Positions 8,120-15,740 of a DNA stretch of 64,000 nucleotides are shown here, in pieces; position 1 is the first letter of the stretch; every line of letters starts with the position of its first letter. The translations under genes were made by a program, and so were the position numbers. Below the pieces are notes generated by a model, which was given only the letters and a program-made list of their open reading frames with translations, did not search any database and was not told the DNA's origin. Source of the stretch: Rhodanobacter glycinis (lineage in GTDB: Bacteria > Pseudomonadota > Gammaproteobacteria > Xanthomonadales > Rhodanobacteraceae); NCBI RefSeq assembly GCF_006438785.1, contig NZ_RCZB01000001.1, positions 186,001 to 250,000 of the forward strand. Direction: 5' to 3'.

Positions 8120-9538
8120 TCACGATTGCAGTGAAATCTGGGGCGACTCCTGTGGCAACGGCTCGGCGGTCATCAGCCAGCGGTTGCCGCCTTGTCGCTT
8201 GGCGTTGTACATCGCATCGTCGGCATGGCGCATGAGCTGCTTTTCCTCGCTGCCGTGAGCGGGATGCATGGCGATGCCGATACTCGACGACACCTGCAGG
8301 CGATGACCTGCGAGCTCGAACGGCGAGTCGAACGCGGCGCGGATTTTCTCGGCGATCGCCATGGCGTGTTCCGGCAGGTCGATGCCGTTGATCAACACCA
8401 CGAATTCATCGCCGCCGATACGGCCGACGGTGTCCGACACGCGCACGCAACGGCTGATGCGCTCGGCCACCTGGCACAACAGCAGGTCGCCGATGTCGTG
8501 GCCGAAGCTGTCGTTCACCAGCTTGAAGCGATCCAGGTCGATGTACAGCACGGACAGTCGCTGATCGCTCTGCCTGGCGTTGACCAGGGCAGTATGCAGG
8601 CGCTCATGAAACAGTTCGCGATTGGGCAGGGAAGTGAGCTGGTCATGCCGCGCGACATACTGCAGCCAGGTTTCGGTCTGCTTGCGCTCGATCGCCGCCG
8701 CCACCTGGGTGGAAACGAACTGCAGCAGTGCCATGTCCTTTTCGGTGTAGCGAACGTCGCCGGAATAGCTCTGCACCACCAGGGCGCCGATGATGCCTCT
8801 TTGCGTCCCCAGTGGTACGCCGAGCCAGTCGAGCGAATCACGACCGATGATGGGCCCGACCTGTTCGGGCAGTACCACCTGGGTGCCGGGAGTGATCAGC
8901 AGCGCTTGGCCGCTGCGGATGACCTCGGCACTGAGCGTGCCGGAGTCCAGCTTGCTTGGGGAGGGCGCCACGTCGTGTTCGTCGACGAAGTAGGGAAAAC
9001 TCAGTTCGTCCTTCTTCCCGTCGTACAGCGCCACAAAGAAATTTCGGGCAGGCAGAAGCTTGCCGATGATCAGGTGAATATGCCGGAACAGCGCCAACAG
9101 GTCTTCGGCCGAATGGGCGGCTTCGGAGATCGCGTGCAGCGCCACCTGCATAAGTTCGGCGCGCTTGAGTTCGGTAATGTCGCGCGCCACTGCGATCCGC
9201 ATCCCGTCGGCTTCCGACCACGTAGCCGACCACATGATGTGGACGATCCGCCCGTCCTTGCGCGCGTAACGATTCTGGAAGTGCGGTTTGGGCTGGCCGG
9301 CCATGATCTCGTTGGCCGCCCGCAGGGTCCTCTCGCGATCGTCGGGATGCACCAGTTCGATCATCGACCTGCCGATGATCTCCTCCGGTGTATAGCCAAA
9401 GATGTGCTCGAACGCTGCACTGACGAAAACGTAGCGGCCATGGGCATCCACCACGCAGATGGCGTCGAGCAGCAGGTCAATGACCTTGCCGAGCGTGATG
9501 CCGGCCTTTGGGTCGAGGGCGGAAGGCAGCTGGTTCAT
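8120..9538 (-). CDS. PAS-GAF-GGDEF diguanylate cyclase
   Basis: A 472-aa soluble protein with no membrane segment. The PAS domain covers about 15-125 (ICVVDAHGRYVFVSAAFEHIFGY, PAC end VARDITELKRAE). The GAF domain covers about 130-290 (ARNFFVALYDGKKDELSFPYF, WLGVPLGTQRGIIGALVVQ). The GGDEF domain covers about 290-460 with DQLTSLPNRELF, YIDLDRFKLVNDSFGHDIGD and an intact active-site loop GGDEF (375-379). The inhibitory I-site RVSD (366-369) lies five residues before the loop. It should therefore make cyclic di-GMP under feedback control in response to a cytosolic cue. There is no EAL domain. Confidence 0.93.
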   Translation of the reverse strand: MNQLPSALDPKAGITLGKVIDLLLDAICVVDAHGRYVFVSAAFEHIFGYTPEEIIGRSMIELVHPDDRERTLRAANEIMAGQPKPHFQNRYARKDGRIVHIMWSATWSEADGMRIAVARDITELKRAELMQVALHAISEAAHSAEDLLALFRHIHLIIGKLLPARNFFVALYDGKKDELSFPYFVDEHDVAPSPSKLDSGTLSAEVIRSGQALLITPGTQVVLPEQVGPIIGRDSLDWLGVPLGTQRGIIGALVVQSYSGDVRYTEKDMALLQFVSTQVAAAIERKQTETWLQYVARHDQLTSLPNRELFHERLHTALVNARQSDQRLSVLYIDLDRFKLVNDSFGHDIGDLLLCQVAERISRCVRVSDTVGRIGGDEFVVLINGIDLPEHAMAIAEKIRAAFDSPFELAGHRLQVSSSIGIAMHPAHGSEEKQLMRHADDAMYNAKRQGGNRWLMTAEPLPQESPQISLQS

Positions 9539-9892
9539 GAATAACGGTGAAAAAGACCTGGTCTGGCTGGGTGGCGCTGATGGCTCGAAGCCTATCCCGA
9601 ATCTGTCCGTGTGATGTTCAGCGGTGTTTCCGATGAGGATGCCACGGCTTGGCGCCGGTCACCGTTTCAGCGGCTTGCCGGCCGCGATATCTGATGCTCA
9701 TCTTGCGCCTATCGGGCAGGCCTGAGCATGGCAAGAATCGACGTACAACAGCGATCAGTTGGCTGGGCGGTTGGCTGACGCAATGGCCCGACTCCACGCC
9801 GGGGAGGATGCTGCACGATTTTGCGCTGATGTTGGCGTAGCGCAGAGGCACAGCTACAGTGCTCCGGCCTTCCCTGACTGCGCCTAGGTTCC
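9539..9892. other. Intergenic region, no gene seen
   Basis: The 354 bases between the divergent cyclase and PepSY genes contain only short open frames on both strands without a ribosome site or a recognisable domain. It presumably holds the two promoters. I could not assign -35/-10 boxes with confidence. Confidence 0.5.
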
Positions 9893-10402
9893 ATGTCACT
9901 GACCCATAGTTTCCTCAAGACCGCCCGCACGATCCATCTCTATCTGGGCGTGTTCACCGCGCCGATGCTGCTGTTCTTCGCGATCACCGGCGGCCTGCAG
10001 AGCTTCAGCTTGCATGAGACCACGCGCGGCAGCAGTTACACGCCACCGGCGTGGCTGGCGAGCGCGGCGCAGTTTCACAAGAAGCAGACCACGGTGATGC
10101 CGGTGCGGCGGCAACCGCCTGAAGTGGTTGCCGCCGGCGGGCGCCCCGACGCTGTGGCAACGGGGCCGTCGCAGACAAACATTCCAGCCCCGGCGGCGGA
10201 TCGGGAGGCCGGGCGCACCGGGGCGCAGGCGAAAAGCAACCTGCAGCCGATGAAGGCTTTCTTTGCCCTGGTGGCGCTGAGTCTTTTTATTTCGGTGCTG
10301 AGCGGCGTCTATATGGCTTGGCGCTACAGCCGCAAGCCCAGGCTCTTCGGCACGATCCTGCTTGCCGGTTTTGCCGTGCCACTGCTGCTCATGCTTTTCT
10401 GA
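9893..10402 (+). CDS. PepSY-domain-type membrane protein
   Basis: A 169-aa inner-membrane protein. It starts MSLTHSFLKTARTIHLYLGV, the usual opening of PepSY-associated transmembrane proteins, with helix 1 at about 15-36 (LGVFTAPMLLFFAITGGLQSF). A periplasmic Pro/Ala-rich stretch (about 45-120) follows, then helix 2 (about 122-142, FFALVALSLFISVLSGVYMAW) and helix 3 at the C-terminus (LFGTILLAGFAVPLLLMLF). The periplasmic PepSY fold itself is not clear, so this is a short form. Related proteins occur in iron or copper uptake and flavin reduction, but no partner is adjacent. Confidence 0.68.
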   Translation: MSLTHSFLKTARTIHLYLGVFTAPMLLFFAITGGLQSFSLHETTRGSSYTPPAWLASAAQFHKKQTTVMPVRRQPPEVVAAGGRPDAVATGPSQTNIPAPAADREAGRTGAQAKSNLQPMKAFFALVALSLFISVLSGVYMAWRYSRKPRLFGTILLAGFAVPLLLMLF

Positions 10403-10424
10403 GGCGACCGCGAACTGACATGAA

Positions 10425-10458
10425 GACGGCGGCCTCTTGTGGCTGCCGTCCTCAATTT
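10425..10458 (+). terminator. Probable terminator after PepSY gene
   Basis: GACGGCGGCC and GGCTGCCGTC form a 10-bp stem with one G-U pair and a 6-base loop, followed by CTCAATTTT. It starts 22 bases after the stop codon. Confidence 0.55.
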
Positions 10459-10493
10459 TGCCGCGATGGCGTTCAGGGGAGAATGCCGGTAGC

Positions 10494-10919
10494 TCAGACG
10501 ATTGTCAGCGTGACGTCGATGTTGTTGCGGGTGGCGTTGGAGTAAGGGCACACGATGTGCGCCTTCTGTACCAGCGCCTCGGCGTCGGCGCGGGGCAGGC
10601 CGGGGATCGAGATGGTCAGTTCGACCTCGATGCCGAAGCCGGTGGGAATCTGGCCGATGCCAACCTGGCCGGTCACTTGGGTGTCCGCCGGCAACTGCAG
10701 TTTCTGCTGGGCCGCCACGAACTTCATCGCGCCAAGAAAGCAGGCCGAATAGCCGGCGGCAAACAACTGCTCCGGATTGGTGCCGTTACCGCCCGCGCCG
10801 CCGAGTTCCTTCGGCGTGGTCAGGCTGATGTCCAGCACATTGTCGGATGAAGTGGCGCGACCATCACGACCGCCGGTCGCGATGGCCTTGGAGCGGTACA
10901 GAACTTTTTCGATGGACAT
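10494..10919 (-). CDS. ohr: Organic hydroperoxide resistance protein Ohr
   Basis: A 141-aa OsmC/Ohr-family thiol peroxidase, the usual length. Catalytic C60 lies in AAGYSACF and resolving C124 in HIVCPYS. The conserved Arg of the N-terminal loop (RDGRATSSD) and [13 protein letters not shown] are present. It reduces fatty-acid and other organic hydroperoxides, with lipoylated proteins as electron donors in the studied enzymes. The MarR-type repressor gene ohrR lies just upstream on the same strand. Two palindromes of the type ATAGC-NN-GCTAT in the 89-base gap indicate OhrR control. Confidence 0.95.
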   Translation of the reverse strand: MSIEKVLYRSKAIATGGRDGRATSSDNVLDISLTTPKELGGAGGNGTNPEQLFAAGYSACFLGAMKFVAAQQKLQLPADTQVTGQVGIGQIPTGFGIEVELTISIPGLPRADAEALVQKAHIVCPYSNATRNNIDVTLTIV

Positions 10920-10956
10920 GGGTGTCTCCTGCGGGTGGGGTGGGTTGTTGCAATTT

Positions 10957-10968
10957 ATAGCTAGCTAT
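10957..10968. promoter_or_regulatory. Candidate OhrR operator 1 before ohr (ATAGCTAGCTAT)
   Basis: A perfect 12-bp palindrome 38 bases upstream of the ohr start. It shares the form ATAGC-NN-GCTAT with two other sites, at 10972-10983 and 11492-11503. Confidence 0.6.
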
Positions 10969-10970
10969 TC

Positions 10971-10984
10971 AATAGCACGCTATT
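10971..10984. promoter_or_regulatory. Candidate OhrR operator 2 before ohr (AATAGCACGCTATT)
   Basis: 6-bp perfect arms AATAGC/GCTATT around AC. It is centred 15 bp from operator 1, so two repressor dimers could bind side by side. Confidence 0.6.
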
Positions 10985-11008
10985 TTATGGATGAAAAAAA
11001 TGGACTGA

Positions 11009-11476
11009 TCAAACTCTGTCGAACAACTTGCCGCGCAGATCCTGCAATTCGCTTTTCAGGTGCTTCAGCTCGCTGGGCGTGCATTGGGTGGCGCAGAACA
11101 CCGATTCCTGCACCTTGCCGGCTCTGGCCTGCAATGCCTTGCCGCGGGCAGTCAGCGTGATGACTACGTGCCGCTCGTCCTCGCGCGAGCGGAGACGGGC
11201 CACTAGCCCGGCGGACTCCAGACGCTTGAGCAACGGCGTCAGCGTGGCCGAATCCAGAAACAGCCGCGCGCCGATCTCCGACACGCTCTGGCTCTCGTCC
11301 TGCCACAACACCATCATCACCAGGTACTGCGGATAGGTGAGCCCCAACGGCTTGAGCAATTTGCGATACACCTTGTTCATCGCCAGCCCGGCCGAGTACA
11401 GCGCAAAGCACAACTGCGCATCCAGCCGAGGTGTGGACGCCGTGGCAGTCGATGGCGATGGACGGGAAGTGCTCAT
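11009..11476 (-). CDS. ohrR: MarR-family organic-peroxide-sensing repressor OhrR
   Basis: A 155-aa protein from the ATG at 11476. The open frame reaches further upstream, but [10 protein letters not shown] fits the family length. The peroxide-sensing Cys is C23 in [12 protein letters not shown], and C128 and C132 near the end (VFCATQC) supply the resolving thiol of the 2-Cys class. The winged helix spans about 50-110 ([35 protein letters not shown], the wing [12 protein letters not shown]). Oxidation releases DNA and induces ohr. Gene order on the minus strand is ohrR then ohr. A matching palindrome lies 16 bases upstream of its own start, consistent with autorepression. Confidence 0.94.
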   Translation of the reverse strand: MSTSRPSPSTATASTPRLDAQLCFALYSAGLAMNKVYRKLLKPLGLTYPQYLVMMVLWQDESQSVSEIGARLFLDSATLTPLLKRLESAGLVARLRSREDERHVVITLTARGKALQARAGKVQESVFCATQCTPSELKHLKSELQDLRGKLFDRV

Positions 11477-11491
11477 GGCTGCGCATATTAC

Positions 11492-11503
11492 ATAGCGCGC
11501 TAC
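11492..11503. promoter_or_regulatory. Candidate OhrR operator before ohrR (ATAGCGCGCTAC)
   Basis: Third copy of the ATAGC-NN-GCTAT form, with one mismatch in the last base. It lies immediately upstream of the ohrR start. Confidence 0.5.
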
Positions 11504-11690
11504 ATGATTGCAAGCTACTTGTATCCCTGCACCATTTTTTCCTGCCATCGAATGGATACATCGCATTTGGCAATGGGCTCCCATACCGAACCCAGCTTTC
11601 TCCAGCATCGCCGGAATCGCCATTTCGCCGGCCATCGCCTATTTCGCAAGTACCTGCGCTAGGATCGGCAGCACTATCCGGGGGGATTCG

Positions 11691-12089
11691 ATGATGAGAT
11701 TTCTGGCTGCCAGTCTGCTGATTGGGTGCGTTGCTGTACCCACGCTCGGCGTTGCACAAACGGTGCTGCCGGAGCGCTTTGGCGTCTGCTGGGTGACCAG
11801 CGTACCGCTGCGCGAGCATTGGGTTTCGCCGATGTTCGAGCACGAGATGCGGTACGGCGAGTTGTTCGCCGAAACCGAACGCGTAAGCCGGGAGTTCCGC
11901 GACGTGGTGCGGGCGAGCGCGCCGGGATTGGCAGCCGATGAACATGCTCTTTGCACGTTCAAGACTACGGCGGCTGAAGGCGAAGCGGAGCACAAGCGTA
12001 TGCGCAAGTTGTTCCGCTTCAGCGGAGTCGATATCCACGACGTGCCGTGGGCACCCTCGGCAGCACCGCGCTTGTACCCGCGCCGGTAG
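11691..12089 (+). CDS. Secreted protein of unknown function, N-terminal part (gene probably frameshifted)
   Basis: The ATG at 11691 follows GGGGGATT and opens a 132-codon frame. It has a signal peptide (MMRFLAASLLIGCVAVPTLGVAQ), then a small domain with VCWVTSVPLREHWVSPMFEHE and LCTFKTTAAEGEAEHKRMRKLF, ending VDIHDVPWAPSAAP. Similar secreted domains in this order end with a W-x-P motif and run on into a Pro/Ala linker. Here the frame stops after PRLYPRR, while the +1 neighbour frame continues with exactly such a linker (ALVPAPVVASVVALVAAPAS). I read the two as one broken gene. Function unknown. Confidence 0.6.
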   Translation: MMRFLAASLLIGCVAVPTLGVAQTVLPERFGVCWVTSVPLREHWVSPMFEHEMRYGELFAETERVSREFRDVVRASAPGLAADEHALCTFKTTAAEGEAEHKRMRKLFRFSGVDIHDVPWAPSAAPRLYPRR

Positions 12090-13006
12090 TCGCATCGGTA
12101 GTCGCACTGGTTGCAGCGCCAGCGTCAGCCGTAGCCGTTGCGCGGGTGCAACCTGCAGCCATGCAGCAGGACACCGGCGATATCGAGGGTGACTACTGGA
12201 GCCGTATCGTCGACAGCAAGGTGGCCGATGACTTCGACGATTACCTTAAGGCTTTTCCGAAAGGCCGCCATGCACCGCTGGCGCGGCTGGAAGCCAAACG
12301 CTTGCGCCGCGGCGATCGGGCTGGAGCGGTGGTGCCTGCCACGCCGATCGCCGCGTCGTCATTCACACCACAGGTGGATCCGACCCTGCCGATCGACGAC
12401 GCGGTACGCGCCACGCTCACCGATGCGTCGTTCCAGGTTCCTGACGGCCATGGCATGGCGCTGGAACATGCCGGCAGGCGCGTCAGCACGGTAGGCACGG
12501 TCAAGGTGCCGATAGCAATGATCAACAAGATGCATCGCGAGGTGGGTAACCTGTGCCGGCTCGAACAGCAGGTCACCGCCGGCGACACCGAACCGTTCGT
12601 GACGACCGGCCACGGGCTGACCTGGGCCGGGTTGCTGCCGTTGAGCATTACCAGTCGCATGGCGAGCAAGTACGCCATCGTCAACAGCAGCTACCACACC
12701 ACCGCGCTCAGCCATCAGGGCGGGCCGCTGTTTCCCCTGGTGGAAGGCGCCGCGCATGCATTCAGCCTGGACGCGTTGAGCGTCGACTCCAAGAATGTGG
12801 CAACCGTGGTGAAGCTTGAGCTCAGCTGTCGTGTCGGTGCCTCTGGCCTGGCATCGGCGATCATCGCCGGCACCGCGGGCGAGCAGACCGAACTGCAATG
12901 CCGCATGACCTATCCCACCTATCCGACGCTGCCACCGCAGGATCAGGTATATCACTGGTTCAGCGAGGCGGGTTGCTTCGTGCAGGACCCGTCCCGGCCC
13001 CTCTGA
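12047..13006 (+). CDS. Secreted protein of unknown function, C-terminal part (gene probably frameshifted)
   Basis: A 319-codon frame, nominally from a GTG at 12047 without a good ribosome site, overlapping the previous frame by 43 bases. After an Ala/Pro/Val linker it has a motif common in bacterial repeat proteins, WSRIVDSKVADDFDDYLKAF then PKGRHAPLARLEAKRLRR. A C-terminal domain of about 230 residues follows, with four cysteines, which I do not recognise. Fusion with the preceding frame would give a protein of about 437 aa. Whether the break is a mutation or a sequencing error cannot be told from this window. Confidence 0.6.
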   Translation: MGTLGSTALVPAPVVASVVALVAAPASAVAVARVQPAAMQQDTGDIEGDYWSRIVDSKVADDFDDYLKAFPKGRHAPLARLEAKRLRRGDRAGAVVPATPIAASSFTPQVDPTLPIDDAVRATLTDASFQVPDGHGMALEHAGRRVSTVGTVKVPIAMINKMHREVGNLCRLEQQVTAGDTEPFVTTGHGLTWAGLLPLSITSRMASKYAIVNSSYHTTALSHQGGPLFPLVEGAAHAFSLDALSVDSKNVATVVKLELSCRVGASGLASAIIAGTAGEQTELQCRMTYPTYPTLPPQDQVYHWFSEAGCFVQDPSRPL

Positions 13007-13081
13007 TCAGCATGGTCGCAAGCAGCCGATCAGGCTGGTGTTGCCAAGGTCGTCGTGACGATCGACGCGGGGTCGACTCGA

Positions 13082-13456
13082 TCAGTGCGTGTCGCTGGCC
13101 ATTCGCGCCTCGTACCCGGCAAGCTTGCCGTGCAGGAACGTGGCTGAATCGATGATGTGCCCATCCTGAAACCGGATCGTGTACTTGATCCCGGACATCG
13201 ACGAGCCGGTGCCGCAGTACGTGATGAAGTCCTCGGCCGTCTTCACGCGGCTGCCCGCAAAACGCAGTTTAAGGCGCATGTGGTCGGCGGCGCGTTTGGC
13301 ATCGTACTCGGTGCCGTTGCGGATGAAGGTCGCTCCCTGCAGCGTGGCCACTGACTCGATCAGGTAGGCGATCTTCTGTTGCTCGACATCTTGCTGAGCG
13401 AACGCCGGTAGCGCCAGCAGGGTAAAAAGTATCAGTGTCGCGATCATCCTGTGCAT
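13082..13456 (-). CDS. DUF5329 (YfeK-like) periplasmic protein
   Basis: A 124-aa protein with a signal peptide (MHRMIATLILFTLLALPAFAQ). The mature part fits DUF5329: KIAYLIESVATLQGATFIRNGTEY, DAKRAADHMRLKLRFAG, TAEDFITYCGTGSSMSGIKY and YTIRFQDGHIIDSATFL. The conserved Cys lies in the YCGTGSS motif. No function is established for the family. It follows the PLD-lipoprotein gene on the same strand, with a hairpin in between. Confidence 0.8.
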   Translation of the reverse strand: MHRMIATLILFTLLALPAFAQQDVEQQKIAYLIESVATLQGATFIRNGTEYDAKRAADHMRLKLRFAGSRVKTAEDFITYCGTGSSMSGIKYTIRFQDGHIIDSATFLHGKLAGYEARMASDTH

Positions 13457-13470
13457 GGATTCACTCTGCT

Positions 13471-13493
13471 GCCGGCGGTGGAGTGCCGCCGGC
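13471..13493 (-). terminator. Hairpin between PLD-family gene and DUF5329 gene
   Basis: GCCGGCGG and CCGCCGGC form an 8-bp stem with a 7-base loop in the 67-base gap. No T-run follows, so its strength is uncertain. Confidence 0.35.
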
Positions 13494-13523
13494 GTTATGT
13501 TGCATGATAGACGGGTGCGCCGA

Positions 13524-15101
13524 TCAGAGCATGCCCTCGATAGGCATGAACCTGAGCAGGTCCACTTCCAGTCGGCGCTTCGTGCTGGCCTCGGGGTCGC
13601 GGTGGTAGATCACCAGCTTGCCATTCTTGCTGGCCTGCCATTGCATCCGCCCGCCATGCGGCGCGGTCAGCGTCACGTGGTAGGCGCTGGTAGGCTGGAT
13701 GGCGGTGTCGAAGAAATTCGTCACCGCTAAAGCCAGGGCCGGGCAGTCGACGATGATGCCCATCTCGGTGTTGAGCAGTTTCGAGCGCGGGTCCATGTTC
13801 ATCGAGCCGATGAACACCTGCTGCCCGTCGACCACGATCGCCTTCGCATGCAGGCTGACGCCGGAGGAGGTGCCTTTCGCGGTAGCCGGCTGTTCCACGC
13901 CGGAGGCCGGGCGCAATTCGTACAGCTGCACGCCTCCTTCAAGCAGCGCGCGACGGTAACGCGAGTAGCCCGCATGCACAGCAGCCTCATCGGTGGATGC
14001 GAGCGAATTGGTCAGCACCTCGACCGCCACACCGCGCGTGGCCAGGCCAGTGAGATAGCGCGTGCCGTTATCGCCGGGGATGAAGTAGGGCGAGATCACC
14101 AGGACGTCCTGCTGCGCCTGGTCGGTCATTGCCTTGATCTGCGGACCGATGCGCAGTGCACGCGTTCCCGCCTCGTTGGCGTCGATCTTCTCGGGCTGGT
14201 CGGCAACCAGCACCGCAGGACCCCAGAACCACGCGCCGGGGCGGTCACCGGAGGGGCCGTTGGGCAGCTTGTCCAGGATCGCCTGCGCATAGTCGGTCTG
14301 CGCGAACGCCCGGGCGTCGCGATGCAGGTCCACACGCAGCTGCACCAGGTCGTAGTGGCTGGCGTGCTTGCCGCGGAAGGCTTCCACTGGATAGGCCGCG
14401 TCGCAGTTCCAGTATTCGTCGAACGCGTGGGAGGCGTCCTTTACCACCGGGCCGATCGCGATCAGGTCGAGGTCACGGAAATTGGTGTCACTGCCGGCAT
14501 CGAAGTAGGCGTCGCCGATGTTCCGTCCGCCGACGATCGCCACGTTGCCGTCCACGATGTACGACTTGTTGTGCATGCGGCGATTGAGCCGGTGCGCATC
14601 GAGCAGGAACTGCGTGGTCTTGGACAGAAACGACGGCTTGCGTGTGTGGAACGGGTTGAACAGGCGTACTTCGATGTTCGGGTGCGCATCCAGCGCGTCC
14701 AGCATGTCGATCGCACTCGTCGCGCTGATGTCGTCGAGCAGAAGGCGCACGCGAACACCGCGATCCGCCGCCGCCAGCAGACGCTGCGCCACCAGCCGGC
14801 CGGTCGCGTCATTGTTGAAGATGTAGTACTGCAGGTCGATCGAATGCTGCGCGTGGTCGGCCAGCACGACGCGGCTCATCAGCGCGTTGTTGCTGAGCGT
14901 CAGCAGGCGGAAACCGGACTCGTCGATATGCTGTTTCACGGCGGCGCGTATGTAGCGCCCGCTCGGTGTGGCAGTGGCCGGCGGCAGCGCCTTCGAGGGT
15001 TGCTTGACGTAGTCGGCGCGCAATGTGGAGCAGGCGCCCAGAAGCAGCCCGATCATCATCAGGATGGCTGCAGCGCCCATACGTCGTGGTATCGCTCTCA
15101 C
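13524..15101 (-). CDS. Phospholipase D-like / cardiolipin-synthase-family lipoprotein
   Basis: A 525-aa protein with lipobox LLLGAC (C24), so it is probably membrane-anchored outside the cytoplasm. Two HKD motifs are intact: H177-N-K179-x4-D184 (RMHNKSYIVDG) and H418-A-K420-x4-D425 (SLHAKAIVVDG). The second is followed by GSMNMDPRS, typical of the ClsC/YmdC group. These enzymes transfer phosphatidyl groups, for example cardiolipin from PG plus PE in ClsC. Size and motif spacing match that group better than the smaller endonuclease members. The specific substrate is inferred. No macrodomain partner such as YmdB is adjacent. Confidence 0.88.
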   Translation of the reverse strand: MRAIPRRMGAAAILMMIGLLLGACSTLRADYVKQPSKALPPATATPSGRYIRAAVKQHIDESGFRLLTLSNNALMSRVVLADHAQHSIDLQYYIFNNDATGRLVAQRLLAAADRGVRVRLLLDDISATSAIDMLDALDAHPNIEVRLFNPFHTRKPSFLSKTTQFLLDAHRLNRRMHNKSYIVDGNVAIVGGRNIGDAYFDAGSDTNFRDLDLIAIGPVVKDASHAFDEYWNCDAAYPVEAFRGKHASHYDLVQLRVDLHRDARAFAQTDYAQAILDKLPNGPSGDRPGAWFWGPAVLVADQPEKIDANEAGTRALRIGPQIKAMTDQAQQDVLVISPYFIPGDNGTRYLTGLATRGVAVEVLTNSLASTDEAAVHAGYSRYRRALLEGGVQLYELRPASGVEQPATAKGTSSGVSLHAKAIVVDGQQVFIGSMNMDPRSKLLNTEMGIIVDCPALALAVTNFFDTAIQPTSAYHVTLTAPHGGRMQWQASKNGKLVIYHRDPEASTKRRLEVDLLRFMPIEGML

Positions 15102-15189
15102 GTCTGCCGCCTTCTCGCTCGAACCGGGATCCAGAAGGCCACTGCATCATGCGTGCGTCGACTACTGAAACGCATACGCCATTACGCGG

Positions 15190-15701
15190 GCCCGATGACT
15201 GGATCCGGATTCGGGCACGCCAACACAGTGCCTCCGGCGCCGTGAACGTGGCGCGAGAGAATGGTGTTGCAGATGGCGCGCCAAGCAGATAGAACGCTAG
15301 CGCGCCGATGTCCTCCGGCGTGCCGACACGTCCGACCGGATGCTGTGCGTGATCCATCCTGAGTTTCGGTGCCCGTCGTGTGGCGGGCCTGCGCCAGGCA
15401 TCGGTGGCAATCCATCCGGGCAGGGTCGCATTGACCGCACGTTCGGGCCGGTGCCGATTGCCATGGCATGGGTCAGCGCCGGCAGTCCACCCTGGCTGGC
15501 GGCGCAGGCCCCGCTGTCGGGTTCGGGTTGCAGCGCGCAGGTGGAAGCGGTGTTGACGATCGATCCATGCGCTTTCGCCAGCGCCGAGCACCGCCTGCGC
15601 AAAATTTCGCGTCCGATGCCTTGCGCGCCACCGGTGATCGGCACCACGCGATCGCACAGCGGCTCGGGGTCGTGGTTGGTAATGGCGGGTGTCAGTGGCA
15701 T
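15190..15701 (-). pseudogene. Short-chain dehydrogenase/reductase remnant (deleted and frameshifted)
   Basis: From the ATG at 15701 one frame has the SDR cofactor loop (VVPITGGAQGIGREI). It then jumps straight to the region before the active site (HGSIVNTAS), and the residues that normally follow as YxASKGG read CAASQGG. Some 70-80 residues in between are missing. At about 15436 a single-base loss shifts the frame. GPNVR is continued in another frame by VNATLPGWIATDAW, HPVGRVGTPEDIGALAFYLL and PSATPFSRATFTA, the normal SDR C-terminal half in degraded form (usually VNxxxPG, RxGxPEDIA, xxTGQxxxVDGG). It cannot give a functional enzyme. Confidence 0.83.
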
Positions 15702-15740
15702 GGGGCATTCTCGAAACAGGGGCGCATGCCTCATTCGAAT

